From the NCBI GenBank assembly GCA_030770545.1, contig CM061109.1, positions 5,518,001-5,582,000 of the forward strand: a stretch of 64,000 nt of DNA, in the 5' to 3' direction. The notes under the pieces are model-generated. The model saw nothing but the letters and a program-made list of their open reading frames with translations, did not search any database and was not told the origin of the DNA. The position numbers and the translations under genes were made by a program. The DNA is from Macropodus opercularis. Its lineage: Eukaryota; Chordata; Actinopteri; Anabantiformes; Osphronemidae. Position 1 is the first letter of the stretch. Each line of letters starts with the position of its first letter. Shown here piece after piece: positions 12,449-24,500 of the stretch.

Positions 12449-14341
12449 CACTAGAAGTCCCAGAGAGCAGCCATTTGGCTTTTCTACCTATAAAACCCGC
12501 AGGACAGCCGATGGGCTGGAAGTCTTTAGGCTAATATCCTTAATCAGCTGTGAACAGTTGCTTTTGTTATGTAAACAATGTGGGGCCATGCTGAACCACT
12601 TCAAGGAAACTTGTGTTTCACTTCATCTTAGGGAGAAATCAACACATGTTTTTTTCCTTTGTTGCTGAGGTTTATTGATAAAAATAGTACAAAATAAAAA
12701 AAAGAAACCAACCATTTGTACACATATTTACAAATAATATTAAAAAGTGAGTGAGTACATTCCAGCAATCACTCACAATCCTGGCACTGCCATTGTATCT
12801 CCCGTCTGCATTTACCACATGTGTATCTGTAGTAGTGAACACATCGCACAGTGGCATGATTGTTCTTGCCTTGGTGTTTGACCTGACACATGGCTCTTTT
12901 TCCAGGGCTTGGTGTGGAGGTTTGTGTCCGAAGCAATTGTTCTTTTCTTGCCTTCTTCGCACACATATGAGAGTTAGCCAACTCTCTTGCAAGCTCCACC
13001 AGGAAGTCCACCCGTCTTTCCTGCATTCAGGTGCCTGCTTGATACAGCACATGTGCATTCAGTGCTGTCATGTCAATCATGTTATAGAACACGGCAACTG
13101 TCCAGCGCCGTGTCCCTGTGCGGACAGTGTACTCCCGCACCATCTGGTCCATCACATCCACGCCGCACTTTGTGGTGTTGTAAAGAGTGACAGTGTTTGG
13201 CTTCCTTTTGGTGGTATTATCAGTCTGAATCACGCTGTGCATGCTGCTAAGAATGTAGACGGTCTTCTTCCGTTTGGGCGCATACGCCGTCAGTGTAGCA
13301 GCAGTGGTTGAAAACACCTAATAAATAAGATAAATAGTTGTTTTCATAGCACTTTTACACACAATGACAAACTTGGCGGTGGTGATACTAAAAATTAGAA
13401 ACACTTAAACATAGAACCACAAAAGACGTGCAACATACCTGAGTGGTGAATTCATTGCGATCTGTGTGTCTAGCGGATTGAGGGATTTCCCGGCGAATCT
13501 TGTTGACTGTGCCGAGGATGGTGGTTTTCCGGCTAAGAAGTTTATGCGCAAGTGACAGCGATGTGAAGAAAATTGTCCGTGGTAACCACTGGGACGACTA
13601 GGGTCCTTGCCAAGATATGGGAGGACATTACAAATGTACTTGGATTTTAGGTCGCAAGCCACCCAAAACTTGATCCCAGGTTTGGTCAGGTTTAGTTGCA
13701 ATATACTGCAAGTTCATCAACGGTGATATGTAGACCAGGGTTGTTGGATGTGATGCAATTGGTGACAAATGATGCCCACACACTGGAAATGGCAGCAAAC
13801 TTATCAGTCTTTGTTCGATCACCCTGGGTGGACCTGTCATCAAAGCGTAGGTGTCGCATGATGTCTTGGAAGCGGTTTTGCGGCATTGTTCCAATGATAT
13901 TTGGGTTTCCCAGGTTTGCTAACCAGCAGTCACGTAGTGATGGAACCTTGGTAAGCCCCCGCAAGATGACAATTGCAATAAATGCCATTAGTTCAGGGAG
14001 GGCCATGAACCAATGAACATGCTCCGTTTCCTGTGCATGTTGAATAGTCCATTCTTGAATGCTATGAAGCATGTCAAGAGTGATGAAACACAGGAAGCTC
14101 TGAAGGCGACTCGAGATACTTTTCCTTAGCCGGTCAATCAAGTTCTCTGCTTTTAGCAGCCCTCCCTCCCCCACACATACAAACAAGCCACCAGCAACCA
14201 TTCACACACACACCCCCAACCCCCCTGCAGATTGCTCAGGTAATGACCATATTTACACATGAATTGATGCTAATGGTAGCCAAAAGACTAGCCACTTAGC
14301 ATCCACTTGGCTAAAGGAGGGTTACAAATCTCTGGGACTTT
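12445..14341 (-). mobile_element. piggyBac-type DNA transposon relic
   Basis: A TTAA at 12,445-12,448, the target site of piggyBac elements, is followed by a terminal sequence starting CACTAGAAGTCCCAGAG. The far end shows only CTCTGGGACTT at about 14,331-14,341, which matches the inverse of that terminus but lacks the outer bases and the second TTAA. There it runs into an inverted unit C copy whose own sequence also contains a GGGACTTTT-like string, so the right end is either truncated or partly coincidental. The interior encodes the broken transposase at 12,769-14,201. Confidence 0.7.
12769..14201 (-). pseudogene. Broken piggyBac-family (PGBD-like) transposase
   Basis: Reading on the minus strand, 14,201-13,692 encodes the N-terminal and early DDE region, ending at an ITVDE motif that would carry the first catalytic Asp. 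Bases about 13,690-13,439 continue in shifted frames with internal losses; a TTDN motif for the second Asp is still visible. A GTATGT donor at 13,438 and a TTATTAG acceptor at 13,318 bound a 121-base intron. The next exon (13,317-13,027) has GVDVMDQM with the third Asp and an RRW...FYNMIDMTALNA segment typical of the family. A TGA at 13,027-13,029 splits it from an in-frame C-terminal Cys-rich tail (13,026-12,769) with CVHYYRYTCGKC and CQDC. A poly(A) signal lies at 12,671-12,676. Several lesions make it inactive. Confidence 0.8.
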
Positions 14342-15118
14342 TCCTCTACACTGTTGCTATTAAAATGTACAATTTATTGATTGGCTACAATTAAAAGCTT
14401 GTTCTATGTGGGATTTGTTGGGTCTAGTTGTGTAAGGTCTCAAATCTTACTTGTAAAGTGCCTTGAGATAACTGATGTAGTGGATTGGTGCTATATAAAT
14501 AAAGTTGATTTGAATTGAATTGAAAATTTAATCTATTTTTATTTCACTTTTTATCCTTTATCCTTTCCTCTACATGATCCTGGATGAGAATCCTCTGTGT
14601 CCCGATCAGTCCTGCGCCTGGACTGTTACTGCAGCTTTAACCTGAGAGCAGATAGCTGAGAAAAGATAGATAACAAAAACACCACATTCAGTCTGGAACA
14701 GCTGAACCTGTCACCAATAACAACCAGCTCCTCCTTTGCTTGGGTTTAAGATTGAGCTAAGATGGTAAATTATTATTACATTATATAACAACAACATCAA
14801 CGTAAAACATCAGACATTTCTCATGGTCAGTCTGTCAAACCTTGTTTCAGTCAGTCAGTCGGGTCTTTATGTCATGAGCTCAGGTTTTATTGTGTACGTG
14901 AGCTGGGAGGGAGACCTCCTGCTCAGAATGAACTGCAGTTTGGCTACTCGTCCTGCTGAAGGAATCAGCAGTGTCGCTTAGGGGGCCCCCTCCTCCATGA
15001 TGGTAGACGCTGGTTCCATGTGTTCACTTAAGTGTAAACTAATGATCTGATTTTCATGGGATCTCTTATCAATTAGTTACTATTAGTCACTAAAGCAAAG
15101 CTTCATGCAATGTTAAAC

Positions 15119-15150
<32 letters not shown>
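14342..15150 (-). repeat. Unit C, copy 2 (inverted, internally deleted)
   Basis: It is the reverse complement of parts of 3,660-4,690. The teleost dispersed repeat (TATATAAATAAAG near 14,494-14,506) comes first, then the stretch with GGGGGCCCCCTCCTCC near 14,981. About 235 bases present in copy 1 (about 4,130-4,365) are missing. It ends in a CA microsatellite at about 15,122-15,148. No gene is present. Confidence 0.8.
15122..15148 (+). repeat. CA dinucleotide microsatellite
   Basis: About 13 CA units form an uninterrupted run at the edge of the inverted unit C copy. In unit C copy 1 the same place has only a short GTGTGTGTA, so the run expanded here. Confidence 0.9.
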
Positions 15151-15153
<3 letters not shown>

Positions 15154-15398
15154 CTGTCACGCACACTTTCATAGCACTACCTTATTTGTGTTTTATTGTA
15201 ACTTCCTGATCTGATATGGTATCTGCCCACTAGACAAAATATTTTCCCAGGCTTCTCGCAGTCACGGTCACTATTTTCCATTTTTCAATCATTCTATGTA
15301 ATACTGTTATCTTTAACACAGTCACTCTGCCACCTCTGTTGTTGCTGATAACCTTGCTGAACACTCAGTAGCTGGGTTTGTTGACAGTTTCAGTGGTT

Positions 15399-16105
15399 CA
15401 TATGTTTGCAGATTTTGTGTTGGAGAGCGGCCCCATATCAGGACAGGGGCATTCCCTGGTAGATCAAAACAGCAACACCAGTTGGATGTTGAAGCAGCCT
15501 TGGCAAGTAGTACCCATAGCCATGGAGTTAAAAGGCAGTGTGCAATTCCTCAAAGGTTGAATCAGGCATGGCAGTTGTTAATGACACTCAAAGATGCTGT
15601 TGAGTTGGTTATGTCACCCATCCACACTGATGAAAGCATAGGTCACCTAGATAGGTCCACACAGATTTAACATTGTTTTCCCAGAAGGGAGATTGATTCC
15701 CAAGCATCATTTTGTCGAGCATTACCCGCAGCTCATTAAAGCATTTGGCCCACTAGTGTTCTTATGGACAATGAGGTTTGAAGCCAAGCACCACTTCTTT
15801 AAGAAGAGTCAAGAATTCCATTAGAGGTTGTAAATAAGAACATTCAAGAATTTGTATTGCAGAAATGTCCTGGAGAGACAGTTGTTCATTTGACAAATAA
15901 GGCTGAATATCAGGGGACCTGTTACAGCATTGGCATGATGTTGATCTATGGCTCCACTGGTGGGTTGCCCGACTTTGCTGAAATACTGCAAATCACCATT
16001 GTTCATGACAACTTGGTGTTTGTAGACAGATTGCAAAGTGCATGGTACTGTGAGCATCTTAGATGCTTCAAGTTGGAGGACACTGGCACAGTCACAACTC
16101 ACTGA
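15399..16105 (+). pseudogene. Remnant of a fish gene often found beside SAMD3-like genes
   Basis: Plus-strand frames carry pieces such as LKDAVELVMSPIHTDESIG (about 15,586-15,642) and a clean stretch at 15,857-16,105 with YSIGMMLIYGSTGGLPDFAE. I recall this pattern from uncharacterised multi-copy fish proteins whose C-terminal part precedes a SAMD3-like module; I know no biochemical function. Between these pieces the frame is broken by stops (for example after 15,667) and shifts, so this copy is dead. An acceptor-like TTTGCAG precedes 15,411. Bases 16,106-16,560 are AT-rich with nothing recognisable. Confidence 0.5.
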
Positions 16106-16594
16106 CGTAAAGCCACTGTCTGCCTATTCAACGGAAGGCTGTCGAATGGTTTCTCTGAAACACCACATCTACTTGACAAACTAGGTAAAGAATCAATTCA
16201 CAATCATCTTGTGAATTGTTGTTGTGTGACACGTTATCAGGACTCAGAATTGAAATTCATCTAGATAAAGTGCTATTTGTATTGAAGACTTCTAATCTAT
16301 TTAAACCCTGCTTAAATCATAGGCCTTTGTAGGACATGTATTAATAAGAGGTGGAATCAGGTCTTTGGTGTTTTCCTTAGTTTGACTGCACCAGTTCTTC
16401 AACAGTGTTCTTCTGTCCATTTAAAAATCCAGTTTATAAATGTTACTCCTTCAATTTTTCTTTCATGTTTTGTTGTTAAATTCCACAACATTTCGACCTA
16501 CTCTGACTCTGAAATACATTATTTGACATAGTATAATTGATTCCTGTTAATTTCCACTTTTAGTCTTTTGCAGTTCTGCTTGCCCAAAGATCTA

Positions 16595-17562
16595 ATGATG
16601 TCTGTCACTCAGCTACGTGTTATACTTGAAGAGACTGAAATTCACAAGCTCACCCTTCCAAATGGAATCCTCAACACTGTGGACGAAGTTTTGGCAGCCG
16701 CACAGGCTCATTTTCAACTTCAAGGGGATTATACTATGATGTATATGGACAAAGATTTTGATGACCAGTTTTTACACTAATGTCAACAGATCTATTGAAA
16801 GACAAAGACACAATCAAGCTAGTGCAAACAGAACCTTCTGTCATTACACTGACTCCCATGAATGAGGCTGCGTGTTCCTTTCCTGCGTCAGTGGCTCAGT
16901 CTTTCCAGGATGACAGTTCCTCTGTCACTTCATCTGACACTTGTTGTTGTTGTTCCACAGGTTGTTCCACAGTCACTTCATCTCATTCAGCCCCCAGAGT
17001 ATCGATCCCACCCCTGGCCACATAATTTTGCGATACCCACTTTTTCATTTGATGTTGAAATCCTCCTTCAAGAAGGAAATAAGGTTTATGAATGTGATGG
17101 CTCACTTCTTCAGAATCCAAGTTTGAACTCATGACTCATACTTGAGAAACAGACAGTTCAAATACAGACAGTTACAGAAGCTTTGATTAAAAAACATCCC
17201 TGCCTAAAAGAGCCTGGATCCTCAGTTTCAAGCATGTATGGGTGGCAGCAACGTCTTAAATAAAAGACGGCTAATTACCGCTTTAAAATGAGAAGACGTG
17301 ATGTACCTTGTCCTGAGCTTGACATAAACTCCTTGAAAAGGAAAACTCCTGGTGAAAAAAACCTGCACAAAATTGCAAGAGGCCAAAAAGAGCAGAAGTG
17401 AACTATCTACCTCCACATCCAAGTGGAGAAACAGCTGAGAGTCTGGAAATGGAGAGACATGACCTTCTTAATGAGGTTAAGAAGAAGAACAACACAAAGG
17501 TGATTCAAGAGAAAATGTCAAAGACATTCTCTTATAGAAGGTTCGAAGTCGTAAGTGGAAGT
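16595..17562 (+). pseudogene. SAMD3-like pseudogene, first coding part
   Basis: An ATG at 16,598 opens MSVTQLRVILEE, a start I recognise from fish proteins labelled sterile alpha motif domain-containing protein 3-like. The frame breaks near 16,775 (one-base shift), shifts again near 16,940-16,960 at a GTTGTTGTTGTT run, and stops at 17,132. Later pieces follow the family order: a KHPCLKEPGSSVSSMYGWQQ segment near 17,190-17,255 and a YLPPHPSGETAESLEMER segment near 17,401-17,455. The exon is then split at 17,562 by the foldback element. The natural role of the family is not established to my knowledge. Multiple frameshifts make this a decayed copy that was not processed from RNA, since introns remain downstream. 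Confidence 0.65.
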
Positions 17563-19592
17563 CTATGGGATCAAATTAGGGTCAAATAAAATTTGTACCC
17601 GTAAAATGATTTGTGCGTGTGTAACCCAGATGCGTGCATGTATTTGTACCTGTAAAATGATTTGTGCGTGTGTAAACCAGATTTGTACTTGTAATACACT
17701 TTGTGTGTCTGTAAAAAGATTTGAACTTGTAGATTTAACAAGAGTTTTACCAATATTCACACACACAAATCAAGCCTCTAAGTTACGCACAAAATGTGAC
17801 CCTAAATTTACAAGTACAAAACGGTGACTCTGATTTGACGCTTGAATTTGATTGGCTAATGAAACCCAATCACCAAGCAGGCTGTCGCAGTCCTTTAGCG
17901 AAGCACTACCGGTCCTGAAAGGTGAAGACACAGCGATAAGCGGCGATAATTAATTAATTAATTAAAAAATTAAGTAATTATATTTAATGTCTATATGTAT
18001 GATATGATGTACTCTTCTGATATGCTAAGGTGATGTAGCAGCTGGTAAAGGTAAACTGGTGTTAGTGGCAGAGTGGAGGTTTCTCCTCCCACTGAACAGA
18101 GAGCCTGCTCGGGTGTTGGTGCTCACCGGAGCCTATTGTTCAATCAGGCCCAGGTGAGTCTGGCAGGTGTTTTAAGGGCATGGGTGACTCTGTTCGGCCC
18201 CGAATCAAGCTGAGGGAGACTCCGTAGAGTCCGTGTGTTGCACATGCAGGGAAGTCGCTGCTGGTAGGTAACGTTTTAGCGCATTACCTGTTTTTATATG
18301 CACAGAGCTCAGGGGCGACGTCTCCGGAGCCGAGCTTTTAGTAGCGATCAGCTGATCTGGTGTTGGCCCGGGCTGTGGCAGCTGATGTCCAGGTATCACG
18401 CATGGTTTTATACTGTAGAATTCCTGGTCGCATTCCACCTGTTTAACCATGTTTTATGTAATTTATGCAGCGAGTGGAGGGAGGATCCTCTGCTGAAGAG
18501 ACTGCAGCAGGTCCCTTAGCTGCAAAGCTCTGCTGCTCTGGCTCCACCACTGTGGGGCTGCACTCTGGCCTGGGAAGAGCGGCCACGAATCGGCTTTTCC
18601 CTCATCGCTGCTGTTCTGACGACCGCTGTTCTGGTTCTGCCTCAGACTCTGATTCGGATTTAATGCACATCTGACGACTTGGGGCCGCGAGACGGTCCCT
18701 GCTTCGTTGTCCTGATGTGGACCGGATCCTGTTTATCGCGTTTAGTAGATCTTTTAACTGAATTGACATTGGTTTGGTTTATTTTTCCTGTTTATTTGCT
18801 TTGAATTAACCCAAGCATGGTGGTTTGTTTTGTTTTGTTTGCATTGGTTTACTCATGAACATTGTTGCATGTTTTTAAACAGGAAATCGCCTTTTTTAAT
18901 TTGAAAGTGTCATTAAAATAAATGTTATAAGCCACAAACTCTGCCCTCTGGTGCTATCCTTGCGTTTTACGTTGGCAGACCTGCTTGGGTTACGTAAAGG
19001 GAAATAACTTGCTGACTCTGTCACATTAGCAATGGTGGGTTTTATTGGATGTTTAAGTAGCATGTTAGCAGTAAGGCTGTTAGCATGTTATCTGTGCAGT
19101 GTGAAGCCGCGGTTAGCACGTTGTCATTCGCCGAGACTCAACGTAATAGTTTTTCATGAGGCCGCATAAGTTTACCTACGTGAATAAAAGCCTTGCAGGT
19201 AAGTCACTGTCAAGTCTGTCTCGTCATTAAATATAATTACTCTCTGGGTTTATTGGCGCTCGCCGCTTATCGCTGTGTCTTCATCTTTCAGGACCAGTAG
19301 TGCTTCGCTAAAGGACTGCGACAGCCTGCTTGGTGATTGGGTTTCATTAGCCAATCAAATTCAAGCGTCAAATCAGAGTCACCGTTTTGTACTTGTAAAT
19401 TTAGGGTCACATTTTGTGCGTAACTTAGAGGCTTGATTTGTGTGTGTGAATATTGGTAAAACTCTTGTTAAATCTACAAGTTCAAATCTTTTTACAGACA
19501 CACAAAGTGTATTACAAGTACAAATCTGGGTTACACACGCACAAATCATTTTACGGGTACAAATTTTATTTGACCCTAATTTGATCCCATAG
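17563..19592. mobile_element. Foldback DNA transposon with long terminal inverted repeats, 4-bp target duplication
   Basis: Near-perfect inverted repeats run from 17,563 (CTATGGGATCAAATTAGGG) to about 17,946 and from about 19,261 to 19,592. The left arm is longer because of an extra internal direct repeat around 17,625-17,690. AAGT flanks both sides (17,559-17,562 and 19,593-19,596). Removing the element and one AAGT rejoins the SAMD3-like exon exactly, which proves the ends. The 1.3-kb interior has no transposase. The element is therefore non-autonomous, and I cannot name its superfamily from a 4-base duplication alone. Confidence 0.85.
18240..18960 (+). other. Exon-like cargo inside the foldback element
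   Basis: Within the unique core there is a donor-like CTGCTG-GTAGGT near 18,265, an acceptor-like TTTATGCAG ending near 18,470, a 69-codon open frame (18,465-18,674) and a poly(A)-type AATAAA near 18,917. The segment is more GC-rich than its flanks. The order exon, intron, exon, poly(A) suggests a captured piece of a host transcription unit. I do not recognise the protein, and the frame may be chance. Confidence 0.25.
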
Positions 19593-19650
19593 AAGTCCAG
19601 CTGCTGATGACTTCAAAGAGAGGTGGTCTGCTTTGTTTTGTGAAAGTGGG
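19593..19650 (+). pseudogene. SAMD3-like pseudogene, exon continuation after the foldback insertion
   Basis: This piece joins seamlessly to 17,562 once the foldback element is removed and ends at a GTAGGT donor at 19,651. It encodes the DDFKERWSALFCESG-like part of the family. Confidence 0.6.
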
Positions 19651-19891
19651 GTAGGTGAATCCTTAAAATTATAAAAATATTATGTGCTTTCGTGAGAACT
19701 AACATTATTTGATATTACAGTACAGTATATACAGTAAAGCACATTCCTGTTAAAGTAAGTTAAGTTAAAGCCAAATTAATAATCTTTATTTGGAGTTGAT
19801 GATTGTAAATAGTTTATATCCATGTCATAAATTGTACTTTAGCTCTCGACCATTGGCCCATTTTCTAAAGTTGTACATTCTGTTTTTTCAG

Positions 19892-20029
19892 GAGAATAAC
19901 CACAATATCTCTGGAGCAGACCTTCATGTACAACCTAGATAAGTATACACCAAAACTTACTGCCCTGATGAAAGCCAAGGGAGGTGTTTTGGGACCAAGT
20001 TGAGGCCCTTCTTGGACAGGCTGAGTGGG
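19892..20029 (+). pseudogene. SAMD3-like pseudogene, internal exon
   Basis: The acceptor TGTTTTTTCAG ends at 19,891 and the donor GTATGT starts at 20,030. The piece encodes FMYNLDKYTPKL and then a KAKGGVLG segment. A one-base deletion near 19,996 puts a TGA in frame. Confidence 0.6.
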
Positions 20030-20159
20030 GTATGTCCTGAATGTGGTAGCTTCTGTCTGTCTCTATATATTCCATTTTTCTATTTGCTTGAATTGCTGCT
20101 CTGTTTGATTTTGAATTTTCTTCTGTATGAGTAATGATCCACTGTGGTTCTTTCAACAG

Positions 20160-20252
20160 ATGCAAAGCAGTCAGATGAGACGTGACGCTGTTATCCGCAG
20201 CCTTATATTATATCTTGGTGAGAAAGAAGAGGAGCTTTTTGAAGATTGCACG
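20160..20252 (+). pseudogene. SAMD3-like pseudogene, internal exon
   Basis: The acceptor TTCTTTCAACAG ends at 20,159 and the donor GTAATG starts at 20,253. It encodes MQSSQMRRDAVIRSLILYLG followed by an acidic stretch, as in family members, and is itself open. The intron after it received a solo LTR and the Gmr1-like element. Confidence 0.65.
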
Positions 20253-20344
20253 GTAATGCATGAAAATGTTCCTGTTCTTTTCCCCTCATTCGTTTGGATC
20301 GTCTGCCAGGGTCCAGTCCTGCTCCGGTCCGTGATCAACACAAC

Positions 20345-20866
20345 TGTAGTAGAAAAAGTTCATGCATATAAAGATATTTGTAGCGGAATATATATATATT
20401 TAGCACATATGCATTTAGTTCAGGCTAAAGGGTTTAGAAAAGAGTAGAACAGGTAGAACAGGTCCTGTCTAGGCTGTGCAGGCTTGCTGGCCTTGGGTCC
20501 GAAGACAATCTGGCTTTTAGACAAAACAGTCTGAGCTGTTGAACAAAGGAATTTGGACAAACAATTCTTGGTATGAAATCTTCACATTTTGACGCATGTT
20601 CAGGGTTTAAAACCACCTCTCTAGAAGGAGACGGGGGAGATGTGAGCTGTGCTGGGCTGGGAGACACAGCCAGCGTCTCCCAGCCTGGGCTCCGTCCTTC
20701 CCCACACGCGTCTGTGAGCATCTCCCGCAGGAGAGAGAGGTGACTTTGTTTTCCTGTCTGCATATTTTCTCATCTCACCACTGAAAATAAATTCATGTTT
20801 GATTATTTGAACCTAATGCTGCCTCGGCTTGAATTCCTCTGAGTTGGGACATCTCTGACCACTACA
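20345..20866 (+). mobile_element. Solo LTR, second copy of the TGTAGTGG family
   Basis: It begins TGTAGTAG and ends CCACTACA, with AATAAA at 20,786-20,791. It aligns through most of its length with 2,987-3,495, sharing GCTTGCTGGCCTTGGGT and CTAATGCTGCCTCGGCTTGA. It is clearly diverged from that copy, so neither is a recent insertion. Flanking bases CAAC and CAAG may be a mutated target duplication. It sits in an intron of the SAMD3-like pseudogene. Confidence 0.6.
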
Positions 20867-20967
20867 CAAGCAGGAGCAAGTAACCAAATCATCCGGTCCC
20901 TGAAACAAAACGAGCCACATTGTTTACTCGAAATGAGGACGATCCTCCTCATTTCTTCCTTACTGAT

Positions 20968-21492
20968 TGTTAGGATGACCGTAACGGCTGGAACACAGTA
21001 GGCTTGACAGCGAGATAAGATGCACAGGGGTGTTTATTCACTGACATACAGGACAAACATAAAGCACAAACATATAGCAGTCACCTGAGGCAAAGCAGCA
21101 GCCACCCTGAAACGCCCCCACTGATTGAGCCAGCAGCCCTTTTATACTGAGGGCTGCACCACATTTGCTCTTCCCCCAGCTCCAGGGAGATCTTACTTAA
21201 GATCTACCAACATACATACATACATACAACAATCACAAAATTATATAAACCTAACATAAACAATGAACACCAAATAAACCCTATTTTTGATCTCTCACCA
21301 CTACTAATTAAAGTTAATTTAAATCAAACTATATCCTAATGAGGACCAACCTCACCCCACACCAATCTGCAGTTGGTTCAGGCCAGAACCTTTAAAATGA
21401 GCATCTGTTTCAGAGGGGACTCTTTTGGCCCAAACACTCACGGTAAGTCACATGAGCTATGCACAACCAGTAAGGAAGGAACCTTCATTACA
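20968..21492 (-). repeat. 3' LTR of the Gmr1-like element (525 bp)
   Basis: In element orientation the LTR reads TGTAATGAAGG to CATCCTAACA. It is identical to the 5' LTR except for one additional CATA unit in the stretch at 21,211-21,229. Confidence 0.97.
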
Positions 21493-21510
21493 TTTCCTCC
21501 CCCCTCTCCT
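21493..21510 (-). other. Polypurine tract of the Gmr1-like element
   Basis: On the minus strand AGGAGAGGGGGGAGGAAA lies immediately before the 3' LTR, in the place where plus-strand DNA synthesis is primed. Confidence 0.9.
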
Positions 21511-21524
21511 AAGTACACAATACT

Positions 21525-24500
21525 TTAATTTTCTGCCATCCGTGACAAACAGTCAGCCACAGTATTGACTTTACCCGACATATAACGAACAGTAAAGTTG
21601 TAGGGCTGCAGAGCAAGGTACCATCCTGTAATCCTTGTATTAGCGTCCCTCATCCGATGTAGCCACTGTAGAGCACGGTGATCCGTCTCCAGAAAGAAGT
21701 GTCGTCCAAGCAGGTAGTATCGGAGTGCTTCAATAGCCCACTTCATCGCCAAGCACTCCTTTTCCACTGTAGAATACCTTGTCTCTCTGTCCAAAAGTTT
21801 TCGACTCAGAAACACCACCGGTCTCCGTTCTCCATCCACCTCCTGCAACAACACAGCCCCCAGGCCCACCCCAGATGCATCTGTTTGCAGAATAAATGGC
21901 GTCTCAAAATCTGGGCAGTGCAACACTGACTGAGTGCAGATGGAGTCCTTGATCTCCCTAAAAGCCTTCTCACATTCCTCCGTCCATATTATTTTGTTGG
22001 GCGCTGAGCCTCTAGTGAGGTTGTTCAACACCACTGAACGATCAGCAAAATATGGAATAAACTTCCTATACCACCCTACCAATCCCAAAAAACTTTTCAC
22101 CTTCTTCTTTGTGGTGGGTACTGGGAAGAAATGGATCGCCTCCACTTTCCCTACCTGAGGCTTGATTCTTCCAAAGCCAATCACATAGCCCAGGTACTCC
22201 ACCTCCCTTTGGGCCACAGCACACTTAAGGGGGTTGATGGTTAGTCCTGCTGATTTAATGCAGTGTAAAACTTGTTGCAGATGAGACATATGCTCCTCCC
22301 AGGACTGACTAAATATGACCACATCATCCAGATATGCCGCTGCCACATCGGTCACATTCCTCAGTACATGGTCCATCAGTCTCTGAAAAGTAGCAGGTGC
22401 CCCCTGGAGGCCAAATGGCATTACTTTAAACTGATACATACCAAACGGTGTCTTAAAAGCTGTCAGTTCTCTGGCCTGCTCTGCCAATGCCACTTGCCAA
22501 TAGCCTTTGCTCAGATCCAAAGTGGTGATGTACTTCGCTCCCCCCACTTTCTCCAAAAGGTCATCAATTCTTGGCATAGGATACTGGTCAAAATGTGAAA
22601 CAGCATTCAGATATCTGAAGTCAATACAAAATCTCAGGGACCCATCCTTTTTTGGTACCAAAACTACAGGACTGCACCACTCACTGCTGGATACCTCAAT
22701 TATGCCCAGCTCCAACATCACCTTGATTTCCTGTTTTAACACCGGTACCAATCGCTCAGGTATCCTGTAACTCTTCTGCCTTACTGGGGCATCTTTCTTG
22801 AGGCGGATCCTATGCTGCACCAGGTCAGTAAAACCTGGAGTCTCCTTGAAGAGTTCTGGGTCCAAAAGTGGTAGCACCTTCTTCTGCTGGGGCACTGATA
22901 AATGAGAAAGGTCAACTGGACTCGACCCCCCTCTTCTGGCCGGAAAAAACTTTTCAGTCATCTCTTCATCACCATTTACCGCACAGACCAGAAAGTGCTG
23001 ACGTGCTGGCTCCTGGCGGACCTGAAACTCCTTCAGCAGATTTACATGAAACGTCTGATGTTTCCTGACTCTTTCTGGCATTAAAAGTTCATAGGTGACC
23101 TTACCCACTCGTCGACTGACTTCATAAGGTCCATGCCACTTGGTTAGCAACTTACTGTCCGAAGTTGGCAGCAACAGCAGCACCTTCTGACCTGGTTCAA
23201 AACTTCTCTCTCTGGCTTTCCGGTCATACCACTTCCTCTGGTTGTCTTGTGCGGTTCTCATGGCTTTCTGGGCCAGTGCTGCCATTTCCTCCAACCTCTG
23301 TCTCATCTTCACAACATATGCCACCACATTCTCTCCTGTAGGTGCAGGATTTTCCCAATAGTCCTTCAGGAGGTCCAACGGCCCCCTCACCTGGCGTCCA
23401 TACAGCAGTTCAAATGGTGAAAACCCTGTTGATGCCTGCGGTACCTCTCGATAAGCAAAAAGCAGGTAGGGCAGCCATTGATCCCAGTCTCCTCCTGTTT
23501 CTGAAACAAACTTGCGCAGCATGGTTTTAAATGTCTGGTTGTACCTTTCAACGAGCCCATCTGTTTGAGGATGATAGGGGGTGGTCTTAATTCCTTTCAC
23601 ACCTAGCAGTTGATAAACCTGTTTCAGTAGCTTTGACATGAAATTGGTCCCACAATCTGTCAGGATCTCTCTGGGTATTCCTACCCTGGGAAACAACTGC
23701 AGAAGACAGTTAGCAATGTTTCTGGCTTTCACTGACCTTAAAGGGAAGGCTTCTGGATAACGAGTTGCATAATCACAGATTACCAAGATGTACCGGTTTC
23801 CTGAGGAACTTCTCTCTAGGGGTCCTACTACATCCATGCCTAATCTCTCAAAAGGTGTTTCAATAATCGGCAATGGCTGAAGCTGGGCACGCATCACATT
23901 CCTCCCTGAGGTAAGCTGACATTTTTCACAGGAACTACAAAAGTGAGAGACCTGACTATACATTCCTGGCCACACAAACCTGCTGGCAATCCTACATAGC
24001 GTTTTGTGAAAGGCCATGTGTCCTGCCCAGGGAACTGAATGTCCCATATCCATCACCTGCTGTCTAAACTGCTGTGGTAATGCTAGAGCCTCCACATTTC
24101 CTTTCCGCTGGTAAAGGATACCCCCTTTTATTAAATATGTAGCCTCATCCAAACACCCAGAGGTCCCATGCTTAACCCCATTGGTCTCTGTCACTTTCTC
24201 CAACCAAGTCTTTAAAGTTGGATCCTCCCTCTGGAGAAACCCAACGTCTGGTGGTAGATTTAGCTCCATTGGCTGACAAATGTTAGGGGGATGCTCGGTT
24301 TCTCCCCTAGCTGTGCCTTTGAATTTCTCTGCTCTTCTTTGAGCTTTTGACTTTGAAGGTTTAGTTGGACCCATTTCCCCATCTTCTTCAAAAAATGGAA
24401 GTTCCCTAAGAACCTCTCTTGCACTCTGGGCTCTAGTCGTCACCATATTACAAGATTTCATAGTTATGTGTGGGGCAGTTTCCACCCCTGACGTCACTAC

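Noticed and set aside
12751..13311. 186-codon plus-strand open frame
   Set aside because: It is antisense to the C-terminal exon of the piggyBac transposase, which explains the openness. No domain is seen in this frame.
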